A stretch of 12,846 nucleotides of DNA from Acidobacteriaceae bacterium (GTDB lineage Bacteria > Acidobacteriota > Terriglobia > Terriglobales > Acidobacteriaceae), in the NCBI GenBank assembly GCA_003151875.1, contig PLYW01000186.1:7865-20710 (forward strand), given 5' to 3'. Made by a program: the position numbers and the translations under genes. This document shows, piece after piece, positions 1-6,467 of this stretch (position 1 is the stretch's first letter; the number at the start of each line of letters is the position of its first letter). Under the pieces are notes generated by a model that made no database searches, was not told the DNA's origin, and saw only the letters and a program-made list of their open reading frames with translations.

Positions 1-527
1 TCGGTGCCGAACGGCTTCTCGACGATGATGCGCCGCCAGCCGTCGCCCTGGCGGAAGCCGGTCTTGTCGAGGTTGGTCGAGATCAGGCCGAACGCCCAGG
101 GCGGCACGGCGAAGTAGAACAGGACATTGCCGTTCGTCTTGTACTCGGCGTCGAGTTTCTTGATGATGCCTGCCAGTTTCTCGAAGGCCGCCAGATCGTC
201 GAACTTGCCCGGCGTGTAATAGAGGCGCGCGCAGAGCTTGTCCCAAACGGCCGGCTCGAATTCCGGACGAGTGTGGAACTTCTTCATGTCGGTAGTCATC
301 TTCTCGCGGAACTGTTCGGTCGTCAGCGCGTCCATGGCGCTGCCGATGATGGCGAAGTTGTCCGGCAGGAAGCCGTCGCAGGCGAGATTGTAGATCGCCG
401 GCATGAGCAGGCGCTTGGTGAGGTCGCCGGAGGCGCCGAAGAGGACCATGATGCAGGGGGCGCCCGGCGGGCTGACCGCCGAAGAGACAACCGGCGCCGT
501 TCCGATGGTTTTAGCCGTGTCGGCCAT
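1..527 (-). CDS. zwf: Glucose-6-phosphate dehydrogenase, N-terminal part (gene runs off the left edge)
   Basis: Catalyses NADP-dependent oxidation of glucose 6-phosphate to 6-phosphogluconolactone, the entry to the oxidative pentose phosphate and Entner-Doudoroff routes, in the cytoplasm. The reverse strand from ATG 527-525 reads 175 residues without a stop up to the window edge. Seen: the Rossmann nucleotide-binding motif GASGDLTKR at residues 31-39, the region LFYFAVPP, and at the edge RRIIVEKPFG, whose EKPFG (170-174) belongs to the conserved substrate-binding segment of the family. The roughly 24 residues before the Rossmann strand are a variable leader. GGAGA lies 8 bases before the ATG, which supports this start. 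About two thirds of the protein lies beyond base 1. Uma2 is the gene before it on the same strand; the 108-base gap suggests zwf may have its own promoter. Confidence 0.95.
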   Translation of the reverse strand, partial: MADTAKTIGTAPVVSSAVSPPGAPCIMVLFGASGDLTKRLLMPAIYNLACDGFLPDNFAIIGSAMDALTTEQFREKMTTDMKKFHTRPEFEPAVWDKLCARLYYTPGKFDDLAAFEKLAGIIKKLDAEYKTNGNVLFYFAVPPWAFGLISTNLDKTGFRQGDGWRRIIVEKPFGT

Positions 528-635
528 GAAAGCAGTCTCCACTTGGGGAAATGTTGCCGCTAGGCAATATATACGGGACGACGCACCGGTTCGCATCTGA
601 ATTTTCGGGCGATTCCGGATCGTGCGCTGGTCGGG
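528..635 (-). promoter_or_regulatory. Leader/promoter region of zwf with a small inverted repeat
   Basis: This is the gap between the Uma2 stop and the zwf start. It contains the inverted repeat TTGCC-GCTA-GGCAA at 554-567, directly next to an AT-rich TATATATT tract (minus strand, about 566-573) that could serve as a -10 element. I see no convincing -35 element at 16-18 bases from it. The repeat would overlap or immediately follow such a promoter, so it could be an operator or a leader hairpin. This is a weak call. Confidence 0.25.
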
Positions 636-1355
636 TTACTTCTTCTTGCCCTTCTTCGCCGTCCGCTTGAGGTTCTTGGGAACACGCGCGAACAACTGCC
701 GCAGCGGCATGGTAAAGCCGGGTAAGACGCGGCCGCCGTCGAGCGTGTCCTGTTCCTGGAGAGTCGTGACTTCATCCGGTGAGGTGTAGACCGCCACGGT
801 GCGCTTGAACAGATCGACGACCCAAACGAGTTCAACTCCCGCAAGGAAGTACTCTTTGCGTTTTCGATCCATTTCGCCGGGCGTATTGCTCAAGCTTAAC
901 ACTTCCACGGCTAGATTAGGCACGACACCGGCGATTGGGGTCGCGGGGTACTCTTTCGTCGGCATCTTATCCCACGAGACGAACGACAGGTCGGGAAACC
1001 GTACAAGTCCCTTCCATAGCCGCACCGGGCAATCGGGAGTTGCCGTGAACCCGAGATCGTGTTCTTCCACGAACATTCCCAGGCGGCGGTCCAGAACAGA
1101 AGTAATACATGCTTGCGGAAAGCCCATGATTTTCTCTACAAGAATGCCTTCGATGAGTTCGTAGCGCCGCTTTTCACGATTTTGGATGCGGATCAGATCA
1201 GCTTCAGTGGCTTTACCCAACGCCGGGCGCATACGCACACGGTCCGGGGCCACGTCGCCGAGATCGTGTAGCAGGTCTGCCAGAGTTTCCCGCTCGGTCT
1301 TTTTGGGCTTCGTCATGCGCTCTGCGCTGGTCTGTCGTGGATTCATGCGCGACAT
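636..1355 (-). CDS. Uma2 family protein (DUF820, PD-(D/E)XK nuclease-like)
   Basis: A 239-residue protein of the Uma2/DUF820 family, which has a restriction-endonuclease-like fold; cellular function is largely unknown. Seen: RYELIEG (64-70), then the presumed nuclease core with D122 in FPDLSFV, E151 in LAVEVLS and K165 in the segment DRKRKEYFLAGVELVWVVD (163-181), and the ending LPGFTMPLRQLF. The N-terminal 50 residues are a variable charged leader. The C-terminus is a lysine-rich tail (KNLKRTAKKGKKK). The start is well supported: AGGAGG lies 9 bases before ATG 1355. It starts 22 bases after the aminotransferase stop on the same strand, so the two are probably co-transcribed. Uma2 genes are typically multi-copy in Cyanobacteria and Planctomycetota. 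The family call is secure; nuclease activity is inferred from the conserved residues. Confidence 0.88.
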   Translation of the reverse strand: MSRMNPRQTSAERMTKPKKTERETLADLLHDLGDVAPDRVRMRPALGKATEADLIRIQNREKRRYELIEGILVEKIMGFPQACITSVLDRRLGMFVEEHDLGFTATPDCPVRLWKGLVRFPDLSFVSWDKMPTKEYPATPIAGVVPNLAVEVLSLSNTPGEMDRKRKEYFLAGVELVWVVDLFKRTVAVYTSPDEVTTLQEQDTLDGGRVLPGFTMPLRQLFARVPKNLKRTAKKGKKK

Positions 1356-1377
1356 CGTCGGATTCCTCCTCGTTCGC

Positions 1378-2487
1378 TTACTTCGCCAGCCGATTCAGTA
1401 TCTCGATCCCGCGATCCAGCATCCGGTCCTCGGCCGCGAAGCTCAGCCGGAAGTGCGTGTCGCGCTTGCTGAACGACGATCCCGGAATGATGAGCAGATT
1501 GTTGCGGATCGCCTCCTCGACGAACGCCGAACCGCTGCCGTGCGGCGCCTTCGCGAAGAGATAGAACGCCCCCTCCGGCTTCGCCATCTCGTAGCGATCC
1601 TTCAGCCCCGCCACGATGCGGTCGCGCTTACGGCGGTAGCTGGCCACGATATCGGATACGTCGAAATCCCAGGCGGCAATCCCGGCGTGCTGCACGATGC
1701 TGGGCGCGCAGACGTAGGTGAACTGCTGCAGCTTCGACATCTCCTCAATCAACTTGCGCGGTCCGTGCGCGAAGCCGAGACGCCAGCCGGTCATGCCGTA
1801 CGCCTTGCTGAAACCGTCGAAGACGATCACGTCCTCGTTGAACTCGGCGGGGCTGTGGAACGGCTGGTCGAAGCAGAAGACGCGATACACCTCGTCGCTG
1901 AGAAGCAGCACGTTGCGCTCGCGGCACAGTAGCGCTAGCTCGCGCAGCTGCTCGGGAGGATAGACGCGGCCGGTCGGGTTGGCGGGGCTGTTGACGAGGA
2001 TGGCCTTGGTGCGCGACGTGAGGGCGGCGCGGACGCGATCGAGGTTCAGGCCGAAGTCGGGATAGGTATCGACGTAGACCGTCGTGCCGCCGGCGAGGGT
2101 GACGAGATGCGGATACATCACGAAGTACGGGTCGAAAACGATCACCTCGTCCCCAGGGTTGACGGTGCAGCAGAGAGCGAGGACCAGTCCGCCGCTCGTG
2201 CCGCTGGTGATGAGGACTTCGCGGTCGGCGTGCGGATAGCGGCGGCGCACGTCGGCACGGATCTTGTCGCGCAGCTCAGCGAGACCCTGCGTCACGGTGT
2301 AGCCGTTGGCGCCGCGGTCGATGGCGGCGTGAGCGGCGGCCTTGATCGGTTCCGGCACGTCAAACTCGGGCTGGCCGATACTGAGATTGACGGGATCCTT
2401 GAGGTTCCGCGCCAGCTCCATGACCTTGCGAATGCCGGACACCTCGATGTGGCGCATGCGATCGGCAATCCAGTGGTCGGCGGACAT
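1378..2487 (-). CDS. Class I PLP-dependent aminotransferase (aspartate/aromatic type)
   Basis: Fold-type I aminotransferase, 369 residues, the normal size for the family. Moves an amino group between an amino acid and a 2-oxo acid in the cytoplasm using pyridoxal phosphate. Seen: NLSIGQPEFDVP near the N-terminus, GYTVTQGLAELR, TSGTSGGL (phosphate-binding region), NSPANPTG, SDEVY, FSKAYGMTGWRLGF with the PLP-binding lysine K228, and HFRLSFA near the C-terminus with the arginine that binds the substrate carboxylate. Substrate specificity cannot be read from sequence. Start choice: the frame stays open upstream to an ATG at 2790, but that part crosses the palindrome and the antiporter gene on the other strand. 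ATG 2487 has GGAG 9 bases upstream; ATG 2493 is only 3 bases from it and less likely. First gene of the likely unit with Uma2. Confidence 0.9.
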   Translation of the reverse strand: MSADHWIADRMRHIEVSGIRKVMELARNLKDPVNLSIGQPEFDVPEPIKAAAHAAIDRGANGYTVTQGLAELRDKIRADVRRRYPHADREVLITSGTSGGLVLALCCTVNPGDEVIVFDPYFVMYPHLVTLAGGTTVYVDTYPDFGLNLDRVRAALTSRTKAILVNSPANPTGRVYPPEQLRELALLCRERNVLLLSDEVYRVFCFDQPFHSPAEFNEDVIVFDGFSKAYGMTGWRLGFAHGPRKLIEEMSKLQQFTYVCAPSIVQHAGIAAWDFDVSDIVASYRRKRDRIVAGLKDRYEMAKPEGAFYLFAKAPHGSGSAFVEEAIRNNLLIIPGSSFSKRDTHFRLSFAAEDRMLDRGIEILNRLAK

Positions 2488-2543
2488 CGGCATGGTCTCC
2501 CGAACGAGAGAGCGACGGAACGGAGACATTTTATGGAGGGTCC

Positions 2544-2585
2544 CCGCTTGCGGCTTAGCAAGCGGGGCTGCTAAGCCGCAAGCGG
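2544..2585. repeat. REP-like palindrome, copy 1 (17-bp arms, 8-base loop)
   Basis: Perfect inverted repeat. Left arm CCGCTTGCGGCTTAGCA (2544-2560), loop 2561-2568, right arm 2569-2585. The same 17-base arm recurs at 4020-4065 and 6392-6433 with unrelated loops. This copy lies between two divergent genes, so it is not acting as an ordinary terminator here. Looks like a repetitive extragenic palindrome or a small non-autonomous mobile unit. Confidence 0.9.
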
Positions 2586-2590
2586 ATATT

Positions 2591-2604
2591 GTTGTCTGGA
2601 CAAC
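2591..2604. promoter_or_regulatory. Small palindrome GTTGTC-TG-GACAAC in the divergent promoter region
   Basis: Perfect 6-base arms around a 2-base spacer, 29 bases before the antiporter start and just after palindrome copy 1. Size and position fit a repressor operator, but arms of 6 bases can arise by chance. No regulator gene is adjacent. Confidence 0.25.
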
Positions 2605-2632
2605 TATCATTCCGACAGCTATCATCGACCCC

Positions 2633-4012
2633 ATGACGCCAACGCTCCTCTTTGCCATCGCCGACGTCGAAGCCGTGCTGCTGCCGATCCTGATCCAGCT
2701 CGGCATCATCATCGTGGCCGCGCGCGCGTTCGGCATCCTCTTTCGCAAGGTGGGCCAGCCGAGCGTCGTCGGCGAGATCGCGGCCGGCATCGTCCTGGGA
2801 CCGTCCGTTCTGGGTCGAGGCTTCCCTCACGCTTTTCAAGCCGTCTTTCAGCCCGCTGTGCACGGAGCGTCAACGGAATTGCTCGGCTGGATCCTGACCA
2901 TGCTCAGCCAGCTCGGCCTGATCTTCCTCCTCTTCCTGATCGGGCTGGAGTTCGATTTCAGTCATCTGCGCTGGCACGGCCGGTCGGCTTTGGCGATTTC
3001 TCTCGCGGGCATCGCACTGCCGTTCGCCCTCGGTTTCGGCCTGGCCTACTTCATGCACGAGCGCGTCGCCGCCGATGTTGCGCCGCTCGGCTTCGCCCTC
3101 TTCCTCGGCACCGCCCTGTCGATCACCGCCATTCCCGTACTGGGGCGGATCATGATGGAGCTGGGCATCACGCGCACCCGACTCGGGACCGTCACCATCG
3201 CCGCGGCCGCCGTGGACGACGCCCTGGGCTGGATTCTGCTGGCCGCCATCGCCGCCGTGGTGCGCCATTCGTTCGAGCTCGGCGGCACGCTGCTGATGGT
3301 GGCCGAGACGCTCGGCTTCTGTCTCTTGATGGTCTGCGTGGCCCGGCCGGTACTCCTTGCCTGGGCCCGGCATTCCGTGCGCGACGGCAACGTCAGCGTC
3401 AACACGCTTGTCGTCCTCGTAGCATTGCTCTTCAGCTGCGCGATTGTCACGAACCTGATCGGCATCTTCGCCGTCTTCGGGGCGTTTTTCCTTGGCGCGA
3501 TCCTGTCCAGCGCGAGCGAGTTCCGGACGGCTGTCAATCGTCGGCTGCGCGACTTCGTGACCGCGTTCTTCCTGCCGATCTTCTTCACCTGCTCCGGACT
3601 GCGGACGGATGTGGCCAGTTTAGGGTCGGGGGAGTTGTGGTTGCTGTGCGGCCTGGTGTCGATAGTCGCCATCGCCGGCAAGTTCGGCGGCTGCGGATTG
3701 GCGGCGTGGCTCAGCGGCTACGCCGTCCGCGAGGCGGCCTGCATCGGGGCGCTGATGAACACGCGCGGGCTGATGGCCCTGATCGTCATCAACCTGGGCA
3801 AGGACCTGGGCGTCGTGCCCGACAGTGTTTACTGCATGTTGATCCTGATGGCGCTAGTGACGACCGCCGTGACGACGCCGGCCGTGCTGCGGCTGATGCG
3901 CGGCACGGAACTGGAGCCCTATATCATGAACTCGGAGTTTATTGGGGGAACGAAGGGAAGGGATCGGGTCAACGAGGAAACGGCTGCGAGCGCTCACGAT
4001 GCCCAGTGCTAG
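2633..4012 (+). CDS. CPA2-family cation/proton antiporter
   Basis: Inner-membrane monovalent cation/proton exchanger of the CPA2 (KefB/NapA-like) group, 459 residues and about 12 transmembrane segments. Probably exports Na+ or K+ against protons. Seen: the early motif GQPSVVGEIAAGIVLGPSVLG, LFLIGLEFD, GTALSITAIPVLGRI, the aspartate pair D195-D196 in AAAVDDALGW (the pair typical of proton-coupled members), the broken-helix region NLIGIFAVFGAFFLGAI, and NTRGL at 376-380. There is no C-terminal TrkA-N or RCK domain of the kind many Kef proteins carry; instead a short polar tail ends the protein. Start: the frame is open further upstream, but that stretch is antisense to the aminotransferase and carries the palindrome. 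ATG 2633 begins a natural hydrophobic N-terminus, although no clear ribosome site precedes it. Ion specificity is unknown. Confidence 0.88.
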   Translation: MTPTLLFAIADVEAVLLPILIQLGIIIVAARAFGILFRKVGQPSVVGEIAAGIVLGPSVLGRGFPHAFQAVFQPAVHGASTELLGWILTMLSQLGLIFLLFLIGLEFDFSHLRWHGRSALAISLAGIALPFALGFGLAYFMHERVAADVAPLGFALFLGTALSITAIPVLGRIMMELGITRTRLGTVTIAAAAVDDALGWILLAAIAAVVRHSFELGGTLLMVAETLGFCLLMVCVARPVLLAWARHSVRDGNVSVNTLVVLVALLFSCAIVTNLIGIFAVFGAFFLGAILSSASEFRTAVNRRLRDFVTAFFLPIFFTCSGLRTDVASLGSGELWLLCGLVSIVAIAGKFGGCGLAAWLSGYAVREAACIGALMNTRGLMALIVINLGKDLGVVPDSVYCMLILMALVTTAVTTPAVLRLMRGTELEPYIMNSEFIGGTKGRDRVNEETAASAHDAQC

Positions 4013-4019
4013 CCGCAGT

Positions 4020-4065
4020 CTGCCGCTTGCGGCTTAGCACGCCTCTGCTAAGCCGCAAGCGGCAG
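4020..4065. repeat. REP-like palindrome, copy 2 (20-bp arms, 6-base loop)
   Basis: Left arm CTGCCGCTTGCGGCTTAGCA (4020-4039), loop 4040-4045, right arm 4046-4065, all 20 pairs perfect. It lies 7 bases after the antiporter stop and 18 bases beyond the CBS gene stop, between convergent genes. Its RNA hairpin could therefore end transcripts from both sides, although no T-run follows. Confidence 0.9.
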
Positions 4066-4083
4066 TTCAATGAAGAACGTATT

Positions 4084-4521
4084 TCAGACGCGGCCGTGCA
4101 TGTACTCGGTCAGCAGGTGGATGGTCTTCTCCTGATCGGCCTGGTGGAAGGCGTTCAGATCGCCGATGGAGATAAGACCGAGCAAACGGTCGTCGTCGTC
4201 CACCACGGGCAGGTGGCGAAAGCGACGGTTTTTCATGGAACCGCCCGCCTCCTCCAGCGTGGTCTGTGGCGTGCAGCAGACGACCTCTGGGGTCATCGTC
4301 TCCGCGACGCGCGTCGTCTTCGGGTCGCGCTGCTCCCCGACGACGCGGCGCAGCACGTCGCGCTCCGAGAACATGCCGACGATGCGGCCGCCTTCTATCA
4401 CGATGAGCGCGCCGACTCCGTGTTCATTCATGACCTGTGCCGCCTGGAGCACGGTCGCCTCAGGGCCGATCGTCCAGACTTGCTTTCCCTTCTTCTCCAG
4501 TATTTCTCGCACTAGCGCCAT
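4084..4521 (-). CDS. Tandem CBS-domain protein
   Basis: A stand-alone protein of 145 residues made of two CBS domains (about 8-60 and 76-130). Such pairs form a Bateman module that binds adenosine nucleotides (AMP, ATP, SAM, NAD) and senses cell energy or redox state. Seen: VLQAAQVMNEHGVGALIV and GMFSERDV (49-56) in the first repeat, and TMTPEVV, RFRHLPVVD and GLISIGDL (115-122) in the second. No catalytic domain is attached. Start: ATG 4521 has AAGGAG 5 bases upstream; an in-frame ATG at 4557 would add 12 residues outside the fold and lacks such a site. Partner protein and ligand are unknown; proximity to the antiporter is convergent and gives no functional link. Confidence 0.9.
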   Translation of the reverse strand: MALVREILEKKGKQVWTIGPEATVLQAAQVMNEHGVGALIVIEGGRIVGMFSERDVLRRVVGEQRDPKTTRVAETMTPEVVCCTPQTTLEEAGGSMKNRRFRHLPVVDDDDRLLGLISIGDLNAFHQADQEKTIHLLTEYMHGRV

Positions 4522-4574
4522 GTTCGCTCCTTTTTCGAGATGTTGGACCCGGTTCACCGCGCAGGACGTGCTCC

Positions 4575-4603
4575 ATCATGAAGTGGTGCAATTAACATAA
4601 CAA
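4575..4603 (-). promoter_or_regulatory. Sigma70-like promoter for the CBS gene
   Basis: On the minus strand TTGTTA (4603-4598), a 17-base spacer and CATGAT (4580-4575) match both consensus hexamers at 4 of 6 positions, about 54 bases before the CBS start. The spot is clearly AT-richer than its surroundings. Prediction only. Confidence 0.35.
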
Positions 4604-5126
4604 GCGCCGACGCGGTTGCAAGCAATTTCCGCAGGAAAGACGAGCGATCTTTTCGTGGCTCGATTCCGGACACGATTGCACGTTCCCCGGGCGTCGCTGC
4701 GGGGCGATTGGGCATCCGCGAGTCGTGCGCCGTCGACATTGGGTATGTCACTCGACTTGCCGCAACTGATTCTCCGCCAAGGATCTCGGAATGGTCTCAC
4801 CCGTCTTTCTCCTCTGCCTCGATACATGGCACGTCAATTGCGTTACTGGCTCGTGATCCATGAGGCGTGCCGGGCCTCGCTGCATTGACATTCGTGAACT
4901 CGGCTTTCGTCCGAAGTTCCGCTGTCCGCGCGACCAATCGCTGGGATCTGACCGATCTTGACCCGTTTCCTCTCTCCCGGGCAGGTCGTTCAGGCTCCCG
5001 TTCCCGGTTCGCACCTACCCGATGAGCGTCCTTTAACCTCACCGCCGATTCGTCCAGCATTGCGCTGGGAAGAGGCCGCTGCTTATTCGACGGCGACAGC
5101 GATCTGAAACGAGAGAGGAACGAGAG
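4604..5126. other. Long non-coding divergent region and leader upstream of the nitrate locus
   Basis: No convincing gene on either strand; the short open frames here have no recognisable protein features or ribosome sites. It contains the inverted repeat GACAT-TGGGT-ATGTC (4735-4749), the sigma54-type promoter (4827-4842), a perfect TTGACA hexamer at 4885-4890 without a matching -10, and an imperfect hairpin GGGCAGGT/ACCTACCC (4979-4986 with 5013-5020; 7 of 8 paired). A transcript from the sigma54 site would have a leader of about 270 bases. Confidence 0.5.
4827..4842 (+). promoter_or_regulatory. Candidate sigma54 (RpoN) -24/-12 promoter
   Basis: The sequence TGGCACGTCAATTGCG matches the RpoN consensus TGGCACG-N4-TTGC at all 11 fixed bases with the correct spacing between the GG and GC elements. 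It faces the NarK gene, about 285 bases before its start. By simple composition, roughly 0.01 such exact matches are expected in a window this size on both strands. RpoN with NtrC-type activators commonly controls nitrate and ammonium assimilation. The upstream repeat at 4735-4749 sits at a distance usual for an activator site, but does not match the NtrC consensus. Confidence 0.55.
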
Positions 5127-6386
5127 ATGAATTTTCGCGATTTCCGCCGTGCCGGACACTGGCCGACATTGCTCAGTGCTTTTCTCTATTTCGACATCAG
5201 CTTCATGGTCTGGGTGCTGCTGGGCGCCCTGGCGAATTCCATCGCTCCCGAACTCAATCTGTCGCCTTCGCAACGCGGGTTGCTCGTGGCCGTGCCGCTG
5301 CTCGGCGGAGCGTTTCTGCGCCTGGTGCTGGGGCTGATGGCAGATCGCGTCGGTGCGAGGCGCGTCGGCATCGTGGGACTGATTCTAACCGCCATCCCGC
5401 TGCTGATGGGCTGGCTCTGGGCCGACGGATTCGGCTCGTTGCTGCTCGTCGGTCTGTTGCTGGGCGTGGCGGGGGCGAGCTTCGCCGTCGCGCTGCCGCT
5501 GGCCAGCCGTTGGTATCCGCCTCAGTATCAGGGATTGGCGATGGGCATCGCTGCCGCGGGCAATAGCGGCACCGCGCTCGCCACCTTTTTCGCTCCGCGC
5601 CTCGTCGTCCTCGTCGGCGGCTGGCATGGTGTCTTCGGACTCGCCCTGATTCCGGTCCTCCTGACCCTGGTGGTCTTCATGATCGCCGCCAAGGATAGTC
5701 CGAACCAGCCGGCGCCGAAGCCGTTAGCCGCGTACGCTGCCGTGCTCCGTGAGCGCGATACCTGGTGGTTCTGCCTCTTCTACGCGGTGACGTTTGGCGG
5801 TTTCGTCGGTCTGGCGAGCTTCCTCGGCATCTTCTTCAAGAGTCAGTATGGCCTGACCGATGTTCAGGCTGGCACGTTGACCACGGTCTGCGTGATCTCC
5901 GGTTCCTTCCTGCGCCCGCTGGGTGGGCACCTGGCCGATCGCATGGGCGGCATTTCGATGCTGACGGCCCTGTATGCCGGTATGGGCCTCCTGATGCTGG
6001 ACCTGGCCACGACCCCGCCGCTCATCTGGGGGACGATTCTGATGGTGATGGTCATGGGACTACTGGGCCTCGGCAACGGCTCTGTCTTCCAGCTGGTGCC
6101 GCAGCGCTTCCCGAAAGAGATTGGCGTCATTACCGGCATCGTCGGAGCCGCGGGCGGGGTCGGCGGCTTTTTGCTGCCGGTCCTGCTGGGGAGCGTCCAG
6201 CAGCTGACAGGCGGTTTCGCCCTCGGCTTCCTGGTGTGCGCCGGCGTCGCTCTCAGCAGTCTGATCGCATTGATCAAAGTCAGCCGCGGCTGGGAAGGTG
6301 TGTTCGTCGGCAAGGGTGGACGGTCGGCGCTGATCGAGTCGGTGCCGGCTTCGCTCTCGCTGGAACCGGAGATGTCGAGCTCGTGA
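5127..6386 (+). CDS. narK: Nitrate/nitrite transporter, NarK/NNP family (MFS)
   Basis: Major facilitator protein of the nitrate/nitrite porter family, 419 residues, about 12 transmembrane segments in the inner membrane. Imports nitrate or exchanges it for nitrite. Seen: the two family arginines that line the substrate site, R65 in GGAFLRLVLG (TM2) and R263 in GSFLRPLGG (TM8), each followed by the MFS loop motif (GLMADRVGARR, HLADRMGG). The two glycine-rich NNP signatures are at AAAGNSGT (G145-N146-S147-G148) and GIVGAAGGVGGF (337-348). Start: AGGA about 8 bases before ATG 5127. It heads the unit that includes a molybdenum reductase, which supports nitrate as substrate. Whether it acts as nitrate/proton symporter or nitrate/nitrite exchanger cannot be told. 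Confidence 0.9.
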   Translation: MNFRDFRRAGHWPTLLSAFLYFDISFMVWVLLGALANSIAPELNLSPSQRGLLVAVPLLGGAFLRLVLGLMADRVGARRVGIVGLILTAIPLLMGWLWADGFGSLLLVGLLLGVAGASFAVALPLASRWYPPQYQGLAMGIAAAGNSGTALATFFAPRLVVLVGGWHGVFGLALIPVLLTLVVFMIAAKDSPNQPAPKPLAAYAAVLRERDTWWFCLFYAVTFGGFVGLASFLGIFFKSQYGLTDVQAGTLTTVCVISGSFLRPLGGHLADRMGGISMLTALYAGMGLLMLDLATTPPLIWGTILMVMVMGLLGLGNGSVFQLVPQRFPKEIGVITGIVGAAGGVGGFLLPVLLGSVQQLTGGFALGFLVCAGVALSSLIALIKVSRGWEGVFVGKGGRSALIESVPASLSLEPEMSSS

Positions 6387-6391
6387 TGTTC

Positions 6392-6433
6392 GCCGCTTGC
6401 GGCTTAGCAGATCCTTGCTAAGCCGCAAGCGGC
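6392..6433. repeat. REP-like palindrome, copy 3 (18-bp arms, 6-base loop)
   Basis: Left arm GCCGCTTGCGGCTTAGCA (6392-6409), loop 6410-6415, right arm 6416-6433, perfect pairing. It starts 5 bases after the NarK stop and 34 bases before the next gene. Within a polycistronic transcript it would form a strong hairpin that may stabilise the upstream part or reduce read-through. No T-run follows. Confidence 0.9.
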
Positions 6434-6467
6434 AGAGGGTAGTTGTTGTCAGCGACCCGGAGTTGGC

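Noticed and set aside
1186..1932. A 248-codon open frame on the plus strand
   Set aside because: Antisense to Uma2 and the aminotransferase, both with clear family motifs and ribosome sites.
4020..4065. Palindrome copy 2 as a simple rho-independent terminator
   Set aside because: The hairpin is ideal, but no T-run follows on either strand and the same palindrome occurs between divergent genes. It may still stop transcripts.
3637..4515. A 292-codon open frame on the plus strand
   Set aside because: Overlaps the end of the antiporter in another frame and runs antisense to the CBS protein; it also crosses a palindrome copy.
4975..5025. A tRNA-like GGTTCGCACC stretch
   Set aside because: No acceptor stem, D arm or anticodon arm can be built around it.
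4797..5273. A minus-strand frame in the region between the CBS and narK genes
   Set aside because: It begins inside narK on the opposite strand, has no ribosome site and has low-complexity charged content. The region looks regulatory.
2544..6433. CRISPR array
   Set aside because: The three repeats are palindromic, 1.4 to 2.4 kb apart, with genes rather than spacers between them.
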